A DNA stretch of 64,000 nucleotides from Amoebophrya sp. A120 (Eukaryota; Sar; Dinophyceae; Syndiniales; Amoebophryaceae). The position numbers and the translations under genes were made by a program. Below the pieces are notes generated by a model. It saw only the letters and a list, made by a program, of their open reading frames with translations, was not told the DNA's origin and did no database searches. How positions within the stretch are numbered: the first letter of the stretch is position 1; every line of letters starts with the position of its first letter. The stretch spans positions 1,825,348-1,889,347 of the forward strand of contig CAJINV010000003.1 of NCBI GenBank assembly GCA_905178155.1. Reading direction: 5' to 3'. Below, one piece after another: positions 36,779-48,873 of this stretch.

Positions 36779-38644
36779 ATCTGGTGCCGATGCTGGTTTG
36801 ATCACCCGAAGCAGCGGTAACCCGACGTTGGCAATTCTTGTTGTTCGAGTTCGTCTTTGTTCTTGCTTTACGTTACGGGTTGCTCTCACTGGCTGCAAGA
36901 GTTTCAAGATGTAGTTGCCGCAAAGCGAAATAAGTTGTAGTAGCTCTGTCGCTGGAAAGAACCAAATGACGGTGGAGAGGCTTCTGCGCCGACAGTGTCC
37001 CCTTGTGGAGAGTCGCCTTCGAAAAAGAAGACCGGGGCTGGGCAATCATCTTAGTTCTAGTTCTCAAAACGCACTCGTCTCGTTCTTGATGAGGCTGTTC
37101 GTTTTCCTTTTCTTTCTCTTTTGTATTCATGGCTTCCACGACCTCTGTTACACTTTCGATGTGTAACAAATACGCTTGTGTTCTATTGTACAGATCCTAA
37201 TACTTAAACCAATAGTCCTAGCCCAGCTATAGTTCTTTGTGTGTTCATTGTGAACAAAAAGTGCCTCAAATACAAATTTAACATCTATCAGGGCTTTCAA
37301 TCGGTATCGCTGGTCCGGAAAAATAATCGCGACAGACTCGACGACAAAACACTGGCTTTCGAAACAATGCATGAATTTGAATGTCGCCGTCGCGGCACTT
37401 CTGTCAGCAAACGAAACTCTTCCGAAATAAAGAAAAAAGGTGGGTAATGGCAGGTTTGATGGAGTTGCGATCTCAATCTCATGGTAGCGAAAGTGAACGA
37501 CGCAATGCTGCGGAAAATATCTCGAAAAAGACAATTCGAAATCGACCTCGCTGGCACTAATCAGATGAAAGGCACGCAAAATTATCATCTATGGCGCATT
37601 CGGTCAAAGATCACTCGCGAAAATCAATCTCAACACCTGCAGGAGGTCGTGCAACAAATATTGCGAATGTACTTCTTCTTCATTTTCGTGTTCGCCTGCT
37701 ATAAAACAGAAAGCTCAAGCTATTCTTTGGCTGCAGCGTCTGCATCAACGTAATGGTAATTTTAGTAAATTACCAATGACAATCTGCAGAGAAAGAAGAA
37801 TCGCAGCTCAAGCTCTTGCTGAATAAAGGGTCAAAATACAAGAGATGCGCTGGCAATCGGGAAGAAGAACACGAGTGAAGCGACTAAACATGAACACGAA
37901 TCGCCGACTACATGCAAGTACGTGCTAGCCACGAAAAAAGGTGCATTTTTTGTCTTTGCCTTTCATCTTCCTTGCGCCATTCTCAAGATGCAACCGCAGT
38001 CCTCACTTCGTGCAAAAGGTTTCTTCCGATTGAGCGAATTAAAGGTCGAAGATCAAATCGGCCGGTCTGCCAGTGGCATAGCCATGGGCAACACCGTTAT
38101 ACAGAAAAAGGTGAACAAATAGAAGGTGTCAGGGTTATTAATTTGGAAGGGAGGGGCGTACAGAAGATTCGAAGCACCAGCGATTAGCAAGCTCTCAGTG
38201 TCTTAATTACTCAGTTCGAGTAAATGGCGGCAAATACAGGCTGGCACTGTCCTTAGCACGGGCTAATGTAAGAGGTGTACATGGTCAGCCGCTGTGCCCG
38301 CGCACGCGCCACAGGTGGTCAAGCATCATCCGCAACCAGCTATGGAGAAAAGTTCAGTATCGAATTCAATCTTCGTTTGGAACATTTGTATTTTCTGTCC
38401 TTACAGTTGCATCGATTTCAGTTAATTTCAATTTGACATATTGACACAAGAAGACATAGCAAGAAGTTCTGCGAGAGCTACCAAAAAGGAGAACTTCTTG
38501 CATCTCGTGCGTTAAAGTTTAGACAATTGACATAGTCTCCTGGTTGAAGTTTAGTTTAGTTTACCGCTACTATTGAAGTCTTCACAAAAACTGTGATTTG
38601 GGGCAGATAGTTGTTATCATACTATTGTAAATGTGGTGGGGTTA
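36779..38644. other. Intergenic; possible 5' exon of the EF-hand gene
   Basis: About 1.9 kb. A minus frame starting at an ATG at about 37130 and rich in Lys/Glu could be a 5' exon of the EF-hand gene, but no good donor links it. The minus frame 37148-37588 (146 codons) has no motif and an odd composition and is not called. The remainder (37600-38640) is AT-rich with no coding signal. Confidence 0.45.
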
Positions 38645-41600
38645 CTAGTCCTCTTCCATTTCCTCTTCCTCATCCGAGCCGTCCTCGTCGACGCACAGCT
38701 TCTCCATGATATTGTTGTGGTTCTGCGACACATCTTCGACGTTCTTCGTGAATTGCAACAGGCTTCCGGAAATCAGATTCGCACTTTCGAGCACCGAGAT
38801 AATGCCCTCTCGCCAGCAATTTTGCACGTCAGACAGAAGGTCGCTCAGCTGCGTCGCCAGGAACCTGAAAACAATTCGTATTTTCTATTTCGCCGATGAT
38901 GTTCTTCGCAGGAGCTTTCTCTACGAACCTACGTTTTTAGATGACAAAAACATGACCACCGGGATAGATAGATAGATTACCCAGCAAGGGTAGTAGTAGT
39001 AGTAGTACCCTCGTGATTCGGTGCACTTCTGATGGCACACGTGGAAACACGATTGGCACCAGCGCACTTCTGATGGTGCGTGCAGGCACGGCGTCACAGA
39101 GACCCAGTGGTCAATGACTTACGTTTAGTGTTTTTATGCTCCCCGACGGTGGAAGCAGCCACCAGGAGCCCAGGCCAGACGGAAGGTACTGAAACCCGGT
39201 AACGAACCCTCTCTCACTCCGGGGAGGTGCGAGCCACCTCGTGACAGCCACAAGCGGCGCCACCTAGTAATTGGGACTATTTATTAGACGGACTACCGCC
39301 GAGAGGCAAGAAAACTCGTTTAGAAGCCAAGCACGAAATGTTTTCTACCGCCTGGATTAGAAGACCAGACCCTAGGGGACTTAATGAAAGGCGTGCTGCG
39401 TTTGGCTTCCGGAGACGAATCTTCGAGCCTGTTGATCGCATAAGCTAAATTGCTAGAACTAATTTTTTTCCTTCCGGGTAGAGCAATCACTTCGCGAAAA
39501 CCACCGCAGGGCCGCGCCAAAAACTCCGCAGTGGTGCTGATGAACAAGTGCGACACGTCCACGGCAATGTCGCGTCCGCCACCCCCCTGACAAACCCGCT
39601 GGCTAGGCGGAAAAAACAAAGCCCCTGCGAGTTCGCGGGGTCCGCAGACTAGCGCTACAAAGGTCACAGCAGTAAGACAACAGGAACAGACTTACAGAAC
39701 CAAAGAAGAAAAGTAAAAGGGTAGAGACCTAAACCTACGGGGGCGCATGCAAGAGAGGGCAAAGGGAAGAGCAGTAGGAAGCCATCAGACTTAGACGAAA
39801 CAAGCAAGATAAAAGGGTAGAGCCTCAATCCTACAGGGGCGTATGCAAGAGGGGGCAGAGGGAAGATCAGATTTCGGCAACGGAATGAGAGGAGCGTACG
39901 AATTTGCGATCGAGCTCCTGGAAAGCAAATCACACGAACAGCGGCGCAAACGTACGAACCGACGCTCTGGTAGATATGATAGCACGAGCACAGAAAGCAT
40001 CAACGAGAACAGCAAATACGGATACAAAAGGACGACCATCAGCCAAAGCCAAGCCGTGAGCATATAAAAGCAAGCATACAAAGCAGCGAGCGAGTAACCA
40101 GAGGTCAAATCGCTGTGCAGGACATACAAAAGGATGCGCGGTTTCGTTTGTTTTGCAGACAACAAGTTAGTTAGTTAGTTAGGGGGGCCGCCCCGCTCCT
40201 CGCAGTTCGCACTTCTGATGGTGAAAAAAGCAAAGAACGGCCAATACTGCGCCGTTGATGTGAAACTGCACAAATTAATAAAAGAAAAATAACAGCAGGA
40301 TTTTTTGGGCTGACGATGTTGACGCGATTTCTACATTTTATTTTTTCGGTAGCTACGTGCGGTTTGTAATTTTGATACTAGGAACAGTAATAATGACACG
40401 AAATTGAATCATCTACAACAACATATTTTGGTCTACTAGTTGGGCTAAAAGGAGCAAAGCTGCAGTATAGAGACAGTTTGTTAAAAGGAGCAAAGCTGCA
40501 GTATAGAGACAGTTTCACTCTTGATTATTTTTTTTTTCTATAGTTTTCTTTCTGCTTGCCGCTCTGCGTTGTTGAGGCATCTTCCGTGAAGCTGTGAATT
40601 TGCATAGGAGAAAACTCAGCAGCAGGTGGGAGTGCTTTCAGTGCGTCTTTGTGGTTTTACGTGATGGCTTTTTGTTGTCTAGGGAGCTGTGGTTTAGACC
40701 GTCCAAAGTGCAAGGCGCCAGAAGTGTTAAGAGATTGTAAGAGGGATCCTTACTTCGTGCTTCAGTGGACTTTCCGTATTAAACTTTCCGAGGTATTTTC
40801 TTTTGTTCTATGTTTTTGCCTCTTGTTCCGCGGGTGGAATACTCAACTGTCTGTGAAAAAACGATCGACATCACAGACCTGGGGCGGTCGGGACAGCAAG
40901 TAAGATCTTTCGAAGTAGCCTGTTGCGGGCACCAACGTCCGGCTTTTTCTTTTTGTCTTTTGTTTTTTTCTTCACTGCATTGCAAGTTTAGTTGCAAACG
41001 CGGTTTCTCAGCCTATGGCATTAGGATAGAAAGACTTTAGTCCAAAATCTCCCAAAACCTGCGAAACACGCGTTACAAACCCGCGAATGGGAGAAAAAGA
41101 AAACAATAAAAATACTCAGCGGCTTTGTCATGCGTATGAGCTCTCTGCACAGGAGTGCCCACAGCATTGAACTGAGCGCACAGAGCACAATGCTGCATGT
41201 GTCTGCGCTTCTTCCTTTAAAAAGCAGTTAGCATCAACCATAGAACTAAAGGCTTCTAAGTCGCAAGCTTTTCAAAAGATGTCGCGAAAGAGAAACAAAG
41301 TCAACTCCTAGCGCGGACCGTTTACGCCTAGAGTCCATCGATTCTGTTCTGCAAAGTTGTGTGAAAAGGTGGAAAAACAAGAGAAAAACAACAAAAACCA
41401 TCATGATCGTGAAGAGAGATCAACAGTTTTGAGGTGTAAACTGGAACAAATAAGAGAGAGAGAGAGACCACCGAAATAGTAAACTAGTCCGGACTAGAGT
41501 ACCGCACACCACACAGCTGAACAGAGACCTTGCTTCCGCTCCCCCGCTTGAGTGATGTCGATGGCCACCTCGCAACGCCCTTCTGTGGTTCGTCTGCTCT

Positions 41601-44600
41601 ACCCTCGGAATGCGCGGCGGCGTGGCCCTAGGTGTCTGCAAAGCTGATAGAAATCCGCAGAGGGTTTGGTAGTCAGATTCGTCAAGGTCGACCGGAGGGC
41701 GTAGGGATGGTTTACCTGTTGCCTTGTAGCCCGAGTCTGGTTCGAACCGTTCTACGCGCTGATGTCATACACGAGATGTCCGTGAAGAGTAAGGCGGCAA
41801 GTTCAGGGGGAATTGAGATGCCGGGGAACTTAAAAAAAAAAATAAAAGGCAGTCGAAAGCAAACTAGTTCCCCGGCTCGACATGCGGCGACGCTGCCCTT
41901 CCACGCAGCGCCCCGGCGAGCAGTTGACGGCGTACTCACTCACCGGACAGGCCGTCTCCCGTTGTTCAGCGGCGCGGCTAAACTGGAACAAATAAGGAAC
42001 ATCTGCTGCGCCGATTGTGCCCGTTTAGGTGGTGAGCATGCAGAAGCGCATTCTTTTTCGCCCATCGTCAATTATTAAAGATAAACACCTTCCCTCTTGT
42101 TCCGCGGGTGCGTTGCTCGACTGATTGCGAAAAAATCTAAGTCAGAGCAAGTAACACACCAGGGAGGAAATGAAAGTAAAAACGAGTAACACACCGGGGA
42201 GTTAATTTTCTTAACTTGGCAGGCTTTGGTCTAGGAGGCTTTACTTGTGTTCAGGAGACAAGCGAAACCAAAAAAAAAAAAAAACCACCATTGCACCGGG
42301 ACAAGGCGAGAAGTAATTGGGAGCGCACAAGACAGAGGTCTTTAGATGAGAAGGTAGAAACGAGTAACACACCGGGGAGGTAATAATACTGCTACTCTCT
42401 TTACTTGGCTAGGCGAAGATCGAAACAAGGCGTGCTAGACAAAGAACCAGAAAAGTGGTTACTTTCTTAGTGTTTTGCTTCGCTTTTACCTTCCTAAAAA
42501 CCACCTTGGCACCGGGACAAGGCGAGGCGAGTGCTACTGTAAAGTGTCAGAAAGATATCTCATTTCCGACGCCCAAGGGGCGCGAACCAAAACCCCAGTT
42601 GTCATTCATAGAAGACCTGAAGCACGAAATACAGCACAACAAACTCGTGCTGCTCGTGGTCATTCACATACGTGGGTCGATGTTGATCTGACAAAAAAGC
42701 TCGCAAATAAGAAAGAAACAATACTTGATCTGCGGCACTTCCGTGATGTCGACGTCGAGCGAGGATTTTTCTAGCTTGTCTAGCCTGCTGAAGACGACTT
42801 CCTGCAGCTGGTTGATGGTTTCGTTTTCCGTGTCTTCCCATTCCCCGAGATCGTCCCCGTCGAGCCCCGCAAGTTCGCCGTTGCCAGCCCCGCTCTCCAT
42901 GGCCTTCATGGCCCGGAGATTGTCGTCCTCGTTTGGTATGTACTTGAAGCGCTTGATGACCGCCAACGCGTCCGCACTCCCCAGGAGTATTCTCAGTGCC
43001 TTGTCTTCGTCGAGGAGGCGCTGCAACTGGGGGAGCCCGATGGCGCCGCCCATCGCGTCCGGGTTGTCGACGTACATACCCTTTGTGGATAAGCCCGGCC
43101 TGGTGGTCTTCGGGATCGTCCGGATTCCGTTCAGCGCCTTCTGACTGTCCGGCATCAGCGCAGACATGATTTTCTCCTGCAGATGTGTTGTGGTGACCAA
43201 ACTTTTTCTGAACTCTTTTCGTCTTTCTGCGACAAAACGCGAGGGGTCGTGATGTCAGAAAATGCAGAATTACATCCAATTCTAATCTATCAGCATGATG
43301 TTGGCAGATGCTGGAGATACGCACCAGCTTCTTGTCCTTCAACAATTTTTTCTTTCCGGTGAAGTTGTGCGACAACAAAATCGTGCGTACCTTTATTCTT
43401 CCCATGCCCTTGTTGAAATTTCCGCTGAGACTGGGGTGCTCCGCTTGTGGCGCTTGGTCCTTTGGTACATAGTTTCCGTGCTCGTCAAAGTAGTCTTCCC
43501 CCTCCTCGTTGTCGTCGTCATCAAAGCCCTTCTGCGGGGGCATTTCTTCCCCGTTGACTCGTGCCACCGTTTCCATCATTCTCCTCTTCTTCATGAGCCA
43601 CTTCTTAGCTACTACACCGGGCAGCTCCTCGAGGTCTATGAACCTGTGTGATGTATGCGGTGAGTTGTTACTAGTCAAGGCTTCGGCAAATTCATTGAGC
43701 GCTCAAAACCGCCTGAGACAGCATTCATTTTGTCATGACAGTTGTACGCTTTCTTATCCGGAGAAGGAAAAATTTTGACTGCGATATATAAATATCTTAC
43801 TCAAACTCAGCGTCTTCTTCTTTCTTCTCTTCTTCCCCAACTAGGTCTATTCCTCGCAAGAAGTGGTAGTACACGTAGAGGAAGGTGATCATGAAATTCT
43901 TGGATTCCCCATCCTGGTACCCGACCTTCCTGGGTAACGTGCTCTGCGCTTTTCTTATTACCTGTTCAGAAATGGTAAAATCATGGAGTTGATTTTGATT
44001 TCTTTTTCCGTCTCCTCTGTGTAGGATCAAGATACGCATGGCATGGGTCTGGAAGTCACTCCAAAGCACATGAAAAAGTTACAAAATTAAGACCACAAAC
44101 ACAAAAAAAAATACCACAACCATGGTGTAAGAGTCCAGCACGATTGCCATGAAGACGTTGACGAGGATGAAGTAGGTGAGGAGCAGGTAGAGGAGAAAAA
44201 TGAGCGGTCGTATTATGTCGCTGCCGGGAAGGAACCAGTCATACAGATTCAGCTCGAAGCCGCCGACCAGATAGAAGAACAGGATCAGGAACGTGCCGAA
44301 CATGTCGGTGAACCGCTGGTCGTTGCCGCCAAACCCCACGTAGAAGGACACGGCGAAGGCGAAGAAAATTACCAGTACGACCAGGGAGAAGTTGAACAGG
44401 TTGCCCAGTGACTTTCCCATCACGCGCACGAGAGTCCGGAATCCCGTGAAAATACAGGCGTATTTCAGCGTCTTGAACCACACCGTGAGCGAGAGGAACG
44501 ACAGGCACGTCCTGGCTTTCTGCAAGGGGTCTACCACCGCTCGCGAGAAGGGCATGAAGTATTCCGGGTGGCCTATTCTGCTCGGCGACAGGTTGACCTC

Positions 44601-46854
44601 GCTGCTGATGTTGGTGTAGGCGGTGATGCGGAAGGAAAAGTGGATGATCCAGAGCACGACGGACGCTATGTCGACGTAGTTCCAGCCGTAACCGAAGAAC
44701 TTCAAACCGCACTGCCGCATGTGCCACGATATGTTCCACACTTGGTAGATGAGGAGAATGGCAAGCAGCGCCGTGTATATAAACGCATTCAGCGCTTGGT
44801 CACCTGGGAATACAGAAAAAATGGCGTTGATTTGTTTCATCGTTTCATCTGCAGTGGATTGTAGGCATACGCAACGCAATCCAAACGAATGGTAAATTAC
44901 AAATTCGAATGTTAAATGGTTAATGCGCTGGCGCCCCCACGCCGATCATCATCGTCCGACACTGCGCTTCTACCGAGTCTCGACCATGTTGAAAAGCAAA
45001 AGGAAAAGCATGTACCTGCTAGCATGAACTCGAGCTGCCAAACCGGCCATGCGTCCACTTCTTGTCTCAATATGACATTGCCGGTGGGCGCGAACTCAAA
45101 GAGCATGCGATTGTTCACGATTATATTCACGTTGGTGTTCAGAAATGAGAACTCCAGCACCACTGCGCGTGTCCCGGAATCTAGCCAGCCGAAGTTCCAC
45201 AGGTCGTGCACCAGCATGTGCGCTTCTGTCTCGTACAGCGGAAAATCTACTAGAAAACCGCTTGCCGGATACTCTGAAAACTGCCCTGCTATTGCGGTCG
45301 CCCCCGATGGTATGCAACCGAAAACCAATATCATAGCATGTGCATGGGACGTCCATCTCCCAGTAACTAAAAAGCGACACTGTTCGTATTCACCATGCAA
45401 TGTTGTCAAAAAGTAGCGTCCTCTTCTTGTGCGTCTTCACTACGATTCAGTAGCGGCGACGGCGACCACCAAGAAGATGGTGCTGAGCACATGAACATGA
45501 AGATATAATTGGTCCTCCGTTTCATAATACTCTCGTCGGTTTTCCATTGGTAATTCTTCAGAGTGTACGTGGGCGCCTCCGAACTAGAGAAATCGCTTGT
45601 ACCTTTTTTGCAAGGGTGCTAATGGTTGTACTCATCATTATCTATCATCTAAAGTCACTGCTTGATTTAGATTTTGCGGTGGTGGTGCCCACAGCTACAA
45701 CATCGACCTAAATCTATTGAAGAATTTGCGTGTGCGCGTACACAAGTACGAGTGGGAGACAAAAGATAAAAAAAGAAACTAAATTACTTTGGTGTGCTTC
45801 CTTAAACAGCGCTCTGCAGTCCGAGAAGATGTGACTGAAGAGGGAGCTGACCGTACAGCCCTGATTCTTTTGGACGCGGACTTGCCTCATCCGTATGAGG
45901 CCTAGGAGTAGGTTTGCTGGCCGATGTGGGTCGCCAATGAGCCGTGGGTTCAAACCTATTTTGAACGAGTTGGAGTCGAAGGACGTTATTCGCTCCGCAA
46001 ATCCCTTCTCATACTCCGGCTGGGGCGTGAATGCGAGCGGAACAAACTTCATATCCAACCTGAAATATTTCATTTTTGACAATGAAGTGCATTGATTCTG
46101 TAGCTCCTACTCGTTGCTTGAGCAAGGAAAAAATTTGTGCAAGGTAGCACTCAAGTAGTTCGAGAGCACCAGATGCAAAGGCATATTGAGGACATCGACA
46201 ACTAGGAAAAAGAAAGAGTACCATGTCCAAAAGGTCTTGATGTCAACAACTGTTTCGACGTCGCACTTTTCGTAGATGCCCTCGCGAAACTCTCTCGCGG
46301 TCTCGGGTGTGGTGGAGTTGCAGCCTTGCCAAAACTTCAGCTGCTCCTCCCTTGCTAAAAACGCGTCGGAGGAACGCGTGTTGAGAATGTAAGCAGACAC
46401 GAACCCCAGCAGCAAAAAATGGAAGATGACTTCGCGTGCCATCAGACGAATTTGCCGGAACTCCACCCCGGTAGTGATGTAAATGCGGTCGGTGTCTATA
46501 TCCTCCGGATACCTCCACCACATCGGGTCACCGAGAAACTCCAGCCCCTCACCTGAAATTGGTTGATGTTCTTGGAGAACTTACGATAAGTTCACCCACA
46601 TCCTCCTCGCCTGTTCAGAGAACACCGCAGCAAAATGCAGCTTCCTAATGCCTTGATTAAGTAACGTATCACTGTATAAAAGGCAGCAGCAACCGGTTTT
46701 TCGCATGTGGCAGCTCTATGTAATAAAATCACAGCATCTATGTACCTTCCTCGAAGACATCGTGCAGCTGCGCGAGGGTCGTTTGTTCCTTCTTCCTGAA
46801 CTTCTCATGCTCCTTTAGCTTTCGGATCACAATTTCTCGCGAAAGCATCCCCAT
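38645..46854 (-). CDS. PKD2-like: Polycystin-2 (PKD2/TRPP) family cation channel, ten exons
   Basis: Exons: 46854-46746, 46552-46222, 46059-45787, 45583-45531, 45285-45016, 44803-44121, 43961-43801, 43643-43391, 43176-42725 and 38864-38645; ~934 residues. TM1 is near residue 75 (VIFHFLLLGFVSAYIL). The extracellular polycystin domain follows, with RMRQVRVQ, the paired Cys of GCTVSS...SDCRALF, GFLVDF, and the signature WLDSGTRAVVLEFSFLNTNVN. Exon 6 carries TM2-TM6 and the pore region FGTFLILFFYLVGGFELN, then LVNVFMAIVLDSYTM, as in PKD2. The cytosolic part has a coiled coil (INQLQEVVFSRLDKLEK) and an acidic C-terminus. Known role: calcium-permeable channel of cilia and internal membranes. The filter region reads VGGFEL rather than the LGD-type of animal PKD2. 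The exon 3/4 junction is not GT-AG (see findings). Confidence 0.93.
39023..40221. repeat. Possible short retroelement: three GCACTTCTGATGG copies and a TTAG tail
   Basis: GCACTTCTGATGG occurs at 39023-39035, 39064-39076 and 40209-40221. A (TTAG)n run at 40168-40182 precedes the last copy. The spacing and simple tail suggest a non-LTR-like or SINE-like insertion inside the polycystin intron, but no enzyme domain or clear target duplication was found. Confidence 0.4.
39705..39871. repeat. Diverged ~65-bp direct repeat
   Basis: Two copies, about 39707-39775 and 39803-39871, share AAAGGGTAGAG, CCTAC(A/G)GGGGCG(C/T)ATGCAAGAG and AGGGAAGA in the same order with scattered substitutions. They lie in the long polycystin intron. 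Confidence 0.75.
40446..40515. repeat. Tandem 36-bp repeat, two copies
   Basis: TAAAAGGAGCAAAGCTGCAG followed by TATAGAGACAGTTT occurs twice with a 36-bp period (first copy from 40446, second from 40482), identical as read. Confidence 0.92.
40819..42530. repeat. Dispersed repeat family inside the polycystin intron
   Basis: CCTCTTGTTCCGCGGGTG is at 40819-40836 and 42093-42110; TAAACTGGAACAAATAAG at 41437-41454 and 41979-41996; CGAGTAACACACCGGGGAG at 42183-42201 and 42361-42379, with a variant near 42150; GCACCGGGACAAGGCGAG near 42293 and 42511. The same motifs recur in different spacing, which suggests a composite built by repeated duplication or nested insertion. Confidence 0.75.
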
Positions 46855-48177
46855 CTTCGCTGCGTGTTTTTGGGCACGTCAAAGAAGACTGCGGACGGCA
46901 GGGAGGTCGTTGATTGTGCTTACTACGGGGAAAAAAGTTGAAGCAGGCCTGCGTTGCCGTCGTTTCACACAATCAGCTGCCCATCGCAATTTCTATGTTA
47001 CTGACGGTGATGCAGCCGTCGACAACGGCTTGGCCTCCGCCATTTTGCTTTGCTTATCACTGGTTTGAAAAATCACCGAAGAGAGAAAGACATCTTGATC
47101 GGTGCTCTTTCCCGTAGCACTGCCTTCCTTGTTGTTGTGCACATTCAATTCCAATCAATGGCAATGATGAATGATAGCACATTATCTTCAACAACACATG
47201 GCTTTGTAAATGCAAGAACGGAGGAGCGGCCTTCTACATACCACCACAGCTCAAGTACGATGCGAGCAGCGCGTACGCACCAGTTCGAATAAGCGAAGGA
47301 CACATAAACAGATTGACAAGGGCACAGCGCATGGACAAATATTGAGACACAAGAATATCCTGTAGTTTCTTCTCTAGCTGATAAGATCGAAGAAAAACTG
47401 CCAGCCCAAATGGAGTCGGAACAACACGAACTCGTCAACTCTCCTCATTCTTTCACTGCTCTCTTGGTTTCGCTCCTACTCACTCTCAGTCTCACTCTAC
47501 ATACTGCACTCGACACTCGCAAGTAGGTATTTCTTCATATTTATTCATCTCATCACTCGGCAGTAGTACTGGCGCGTGGTCGAGTCTATGTCAATGACTA
47601 ATTTTCAATTATATTGCGCTCCGTTTTTCTTTTTCACTCGTCAGGTCACGCGCATGCAGGTTTCGAACTTCTTACTAAACGCTATCACAACCATGACAAT
47701 GCGACAAATCGTGGAGCCTGAAGGAACTTCTTCTCTTGCCTATCCCGACATAATCCTCTTTTTATGGCGATAGGATGTCAACACCTCCAAAACAAGAGCA
47801 GCAGAGGCAGAGCAATCTCCTCGCGACAGAGACAGACCAGTTGTGGAGTGCAGTTGGTGCTGGTGGATGTTTTCGTCAAGAACATCAACTCCCACAGTGA
47901 AAGGTAGGACGGCAATGTGCCGGCCAAACAGAAGCACCGACAGCGACAGACCGAGCCTGGTCATCGTGACACTGCGACGCGGAAAGATATCCGCAGCCAG
48001 CCCGCGCCATGGCTGCCGGCCAGCGCGCTGGCCGGGCGCCCCGAAACAACAAGTAAGGGCGTGCGAAGAAAGCAAACACAGATATGCCAGCGGCGGCGCC
48101 AATGGGCACTGGCACTGCCAAAAAACTGGGCGGCGCGCCGCTTGCCAATGCATGTGCAATGAGATAGCCGACCACCG
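46855..48177. other. Polycystin upstream region; no supported gene
   Basis: The first kilobase is AT-rich with no coding signal. From 47740 to 48159 a minus frame reads into the GC-rich island; its segment beginning MTRLGLSLSVLLFG would look like a signal peptide, but splice context and homology are lacking, so it is not called. Confidence 0.4.
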
Positions 48178-48870
48178 TCAATGCCGCACGACGCCCGGGA
48201 GCCCGGGACCGACGGTGCCGAATCGGGGCCCCGACACTGGGCGGCAGGCCTGCCCGGCAGCCGCTCGCAGGTGGGGCGGGGCTTGCGCGGCCGGCGCGCG
48301 CACTTTGGGCGGCGCCCGGGACACACCCGGGCCACCGTTTGCCCGGCGCTCGCACGCCTGCGCGCTTGCCAGGACCGCGCGAGGAGGACGCCGCCCGAGG
48401 GCGCGCAAAGACAGCGGCACCACACGCAAAAGCTGCGGATCCGACGCCGCGTCGATTACTTCCGGCGCGGGGACCGCGAGGGCGACCACACGCCGCCCCA
48501 CCCGGCCCGGGCCGCGCCGAAAGGCGAGGGGGCACACAGCTGAGCGGCGGCGCTCCACTCTCGCCACACGAGTAGCAAAAGTCCGTCTTACACGTAGCAG
48601 GCGCGCCGGGCGCCGCAGCGGGAATTTCCGGCCTCTCTCCCAGCTGTCCCTCTGCTCAGCCGTGGGCAGCAAGGCTGGCGCGCGATCTGTCTGCTGCAAG
48701 GCCACAGGCCGGCGGCCATAAACCTTCGCGACGCTGCCTACACTCGGGCAGGCCCGCTCGTCGGAGCATCGCGCCGCTTTTTTCCTCCGCCAAACGCGCT
48801 CCCGTTGCCATTTCCAATCGGAGAACCCGCTGCGGTCTTCATCTTGAAACGAACGAGCGCGGACAAAATC
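47990..48870 (-). pseudogene. GC-rich island carrying a relic of the F-box gene exon 3
   Basis: Base composition rises sharply to strongly GC-rich compared with the flanks. Bases 48404-48490 align with 23601-23695 of the F-box gene at high identity with a 6-bp in-frame gap. In the minus frame of 48873-48178 the match reads EVIDAASDPQLLRVVPLSLRAL against EVIDTAVASDPQLLRVVPLSLRTL. The long minus frame is otherwise Arg/Ala/Pro-rich, as any GC-rich DNA would be, and I find no further homology to the F-box gene. A 16-bp palindrome GGCCAGCGCGCTGGCC is near 48020. This is either a diverged paralogous exon or a duplicated fragment; a living gene cannot be shown. Confidence 0.5.
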
Positions 48871-48873
48871 CAA

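Larger units (their letters stand above)
38865..42724 (-). other. 3.86-kb terminal intron of the polycystin gene, filled with short repeats
   Basis: Donor AA|GTATTG at 42724 and acceptor TTTTCAG at 38865 join exons 9 and 10 in phase 2, and the joined sequence reads smoothly (VPQIKFLATQLSDLL). The other introns of this gene are about 90-340 bp. Inside are microsatellites (GATA at 38967, AGT at 38989-39007, TTAG at 40168-40182, AG at 41453-41467), a tandem 36-bp repeat, a ~65-bp direct repeat, and several 18-25 bp motifs that recur hundreds of bases apart. I find no convincing protein for a transposase or reverse transcriptase. Confidence 0.75.

Noticed and set aside
36779-37045. Extension of the EF-hand protein to a start at 37045
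   Set aside because: That position is TTG, not ATG. The first supported ATG is at 36778; an upstream exon remains possible.
37148-37588. 146-codon minus frame
   Set aside because: Composition resembles translated AT-rich non-coding DNA, with no motif and no splice partner.
41699-41757. tRNA-like sequence: GCGTAG...GGTTCGAACC...CTACGC
   Set aside because: The ends pair and a T-loop-like GGTTCGAA is present, but only 59 bases are available, the T stem does not pair well and no D or anticodon arm can be drawn. At most a tRNA-derived fragment in the repeat-rich intron.
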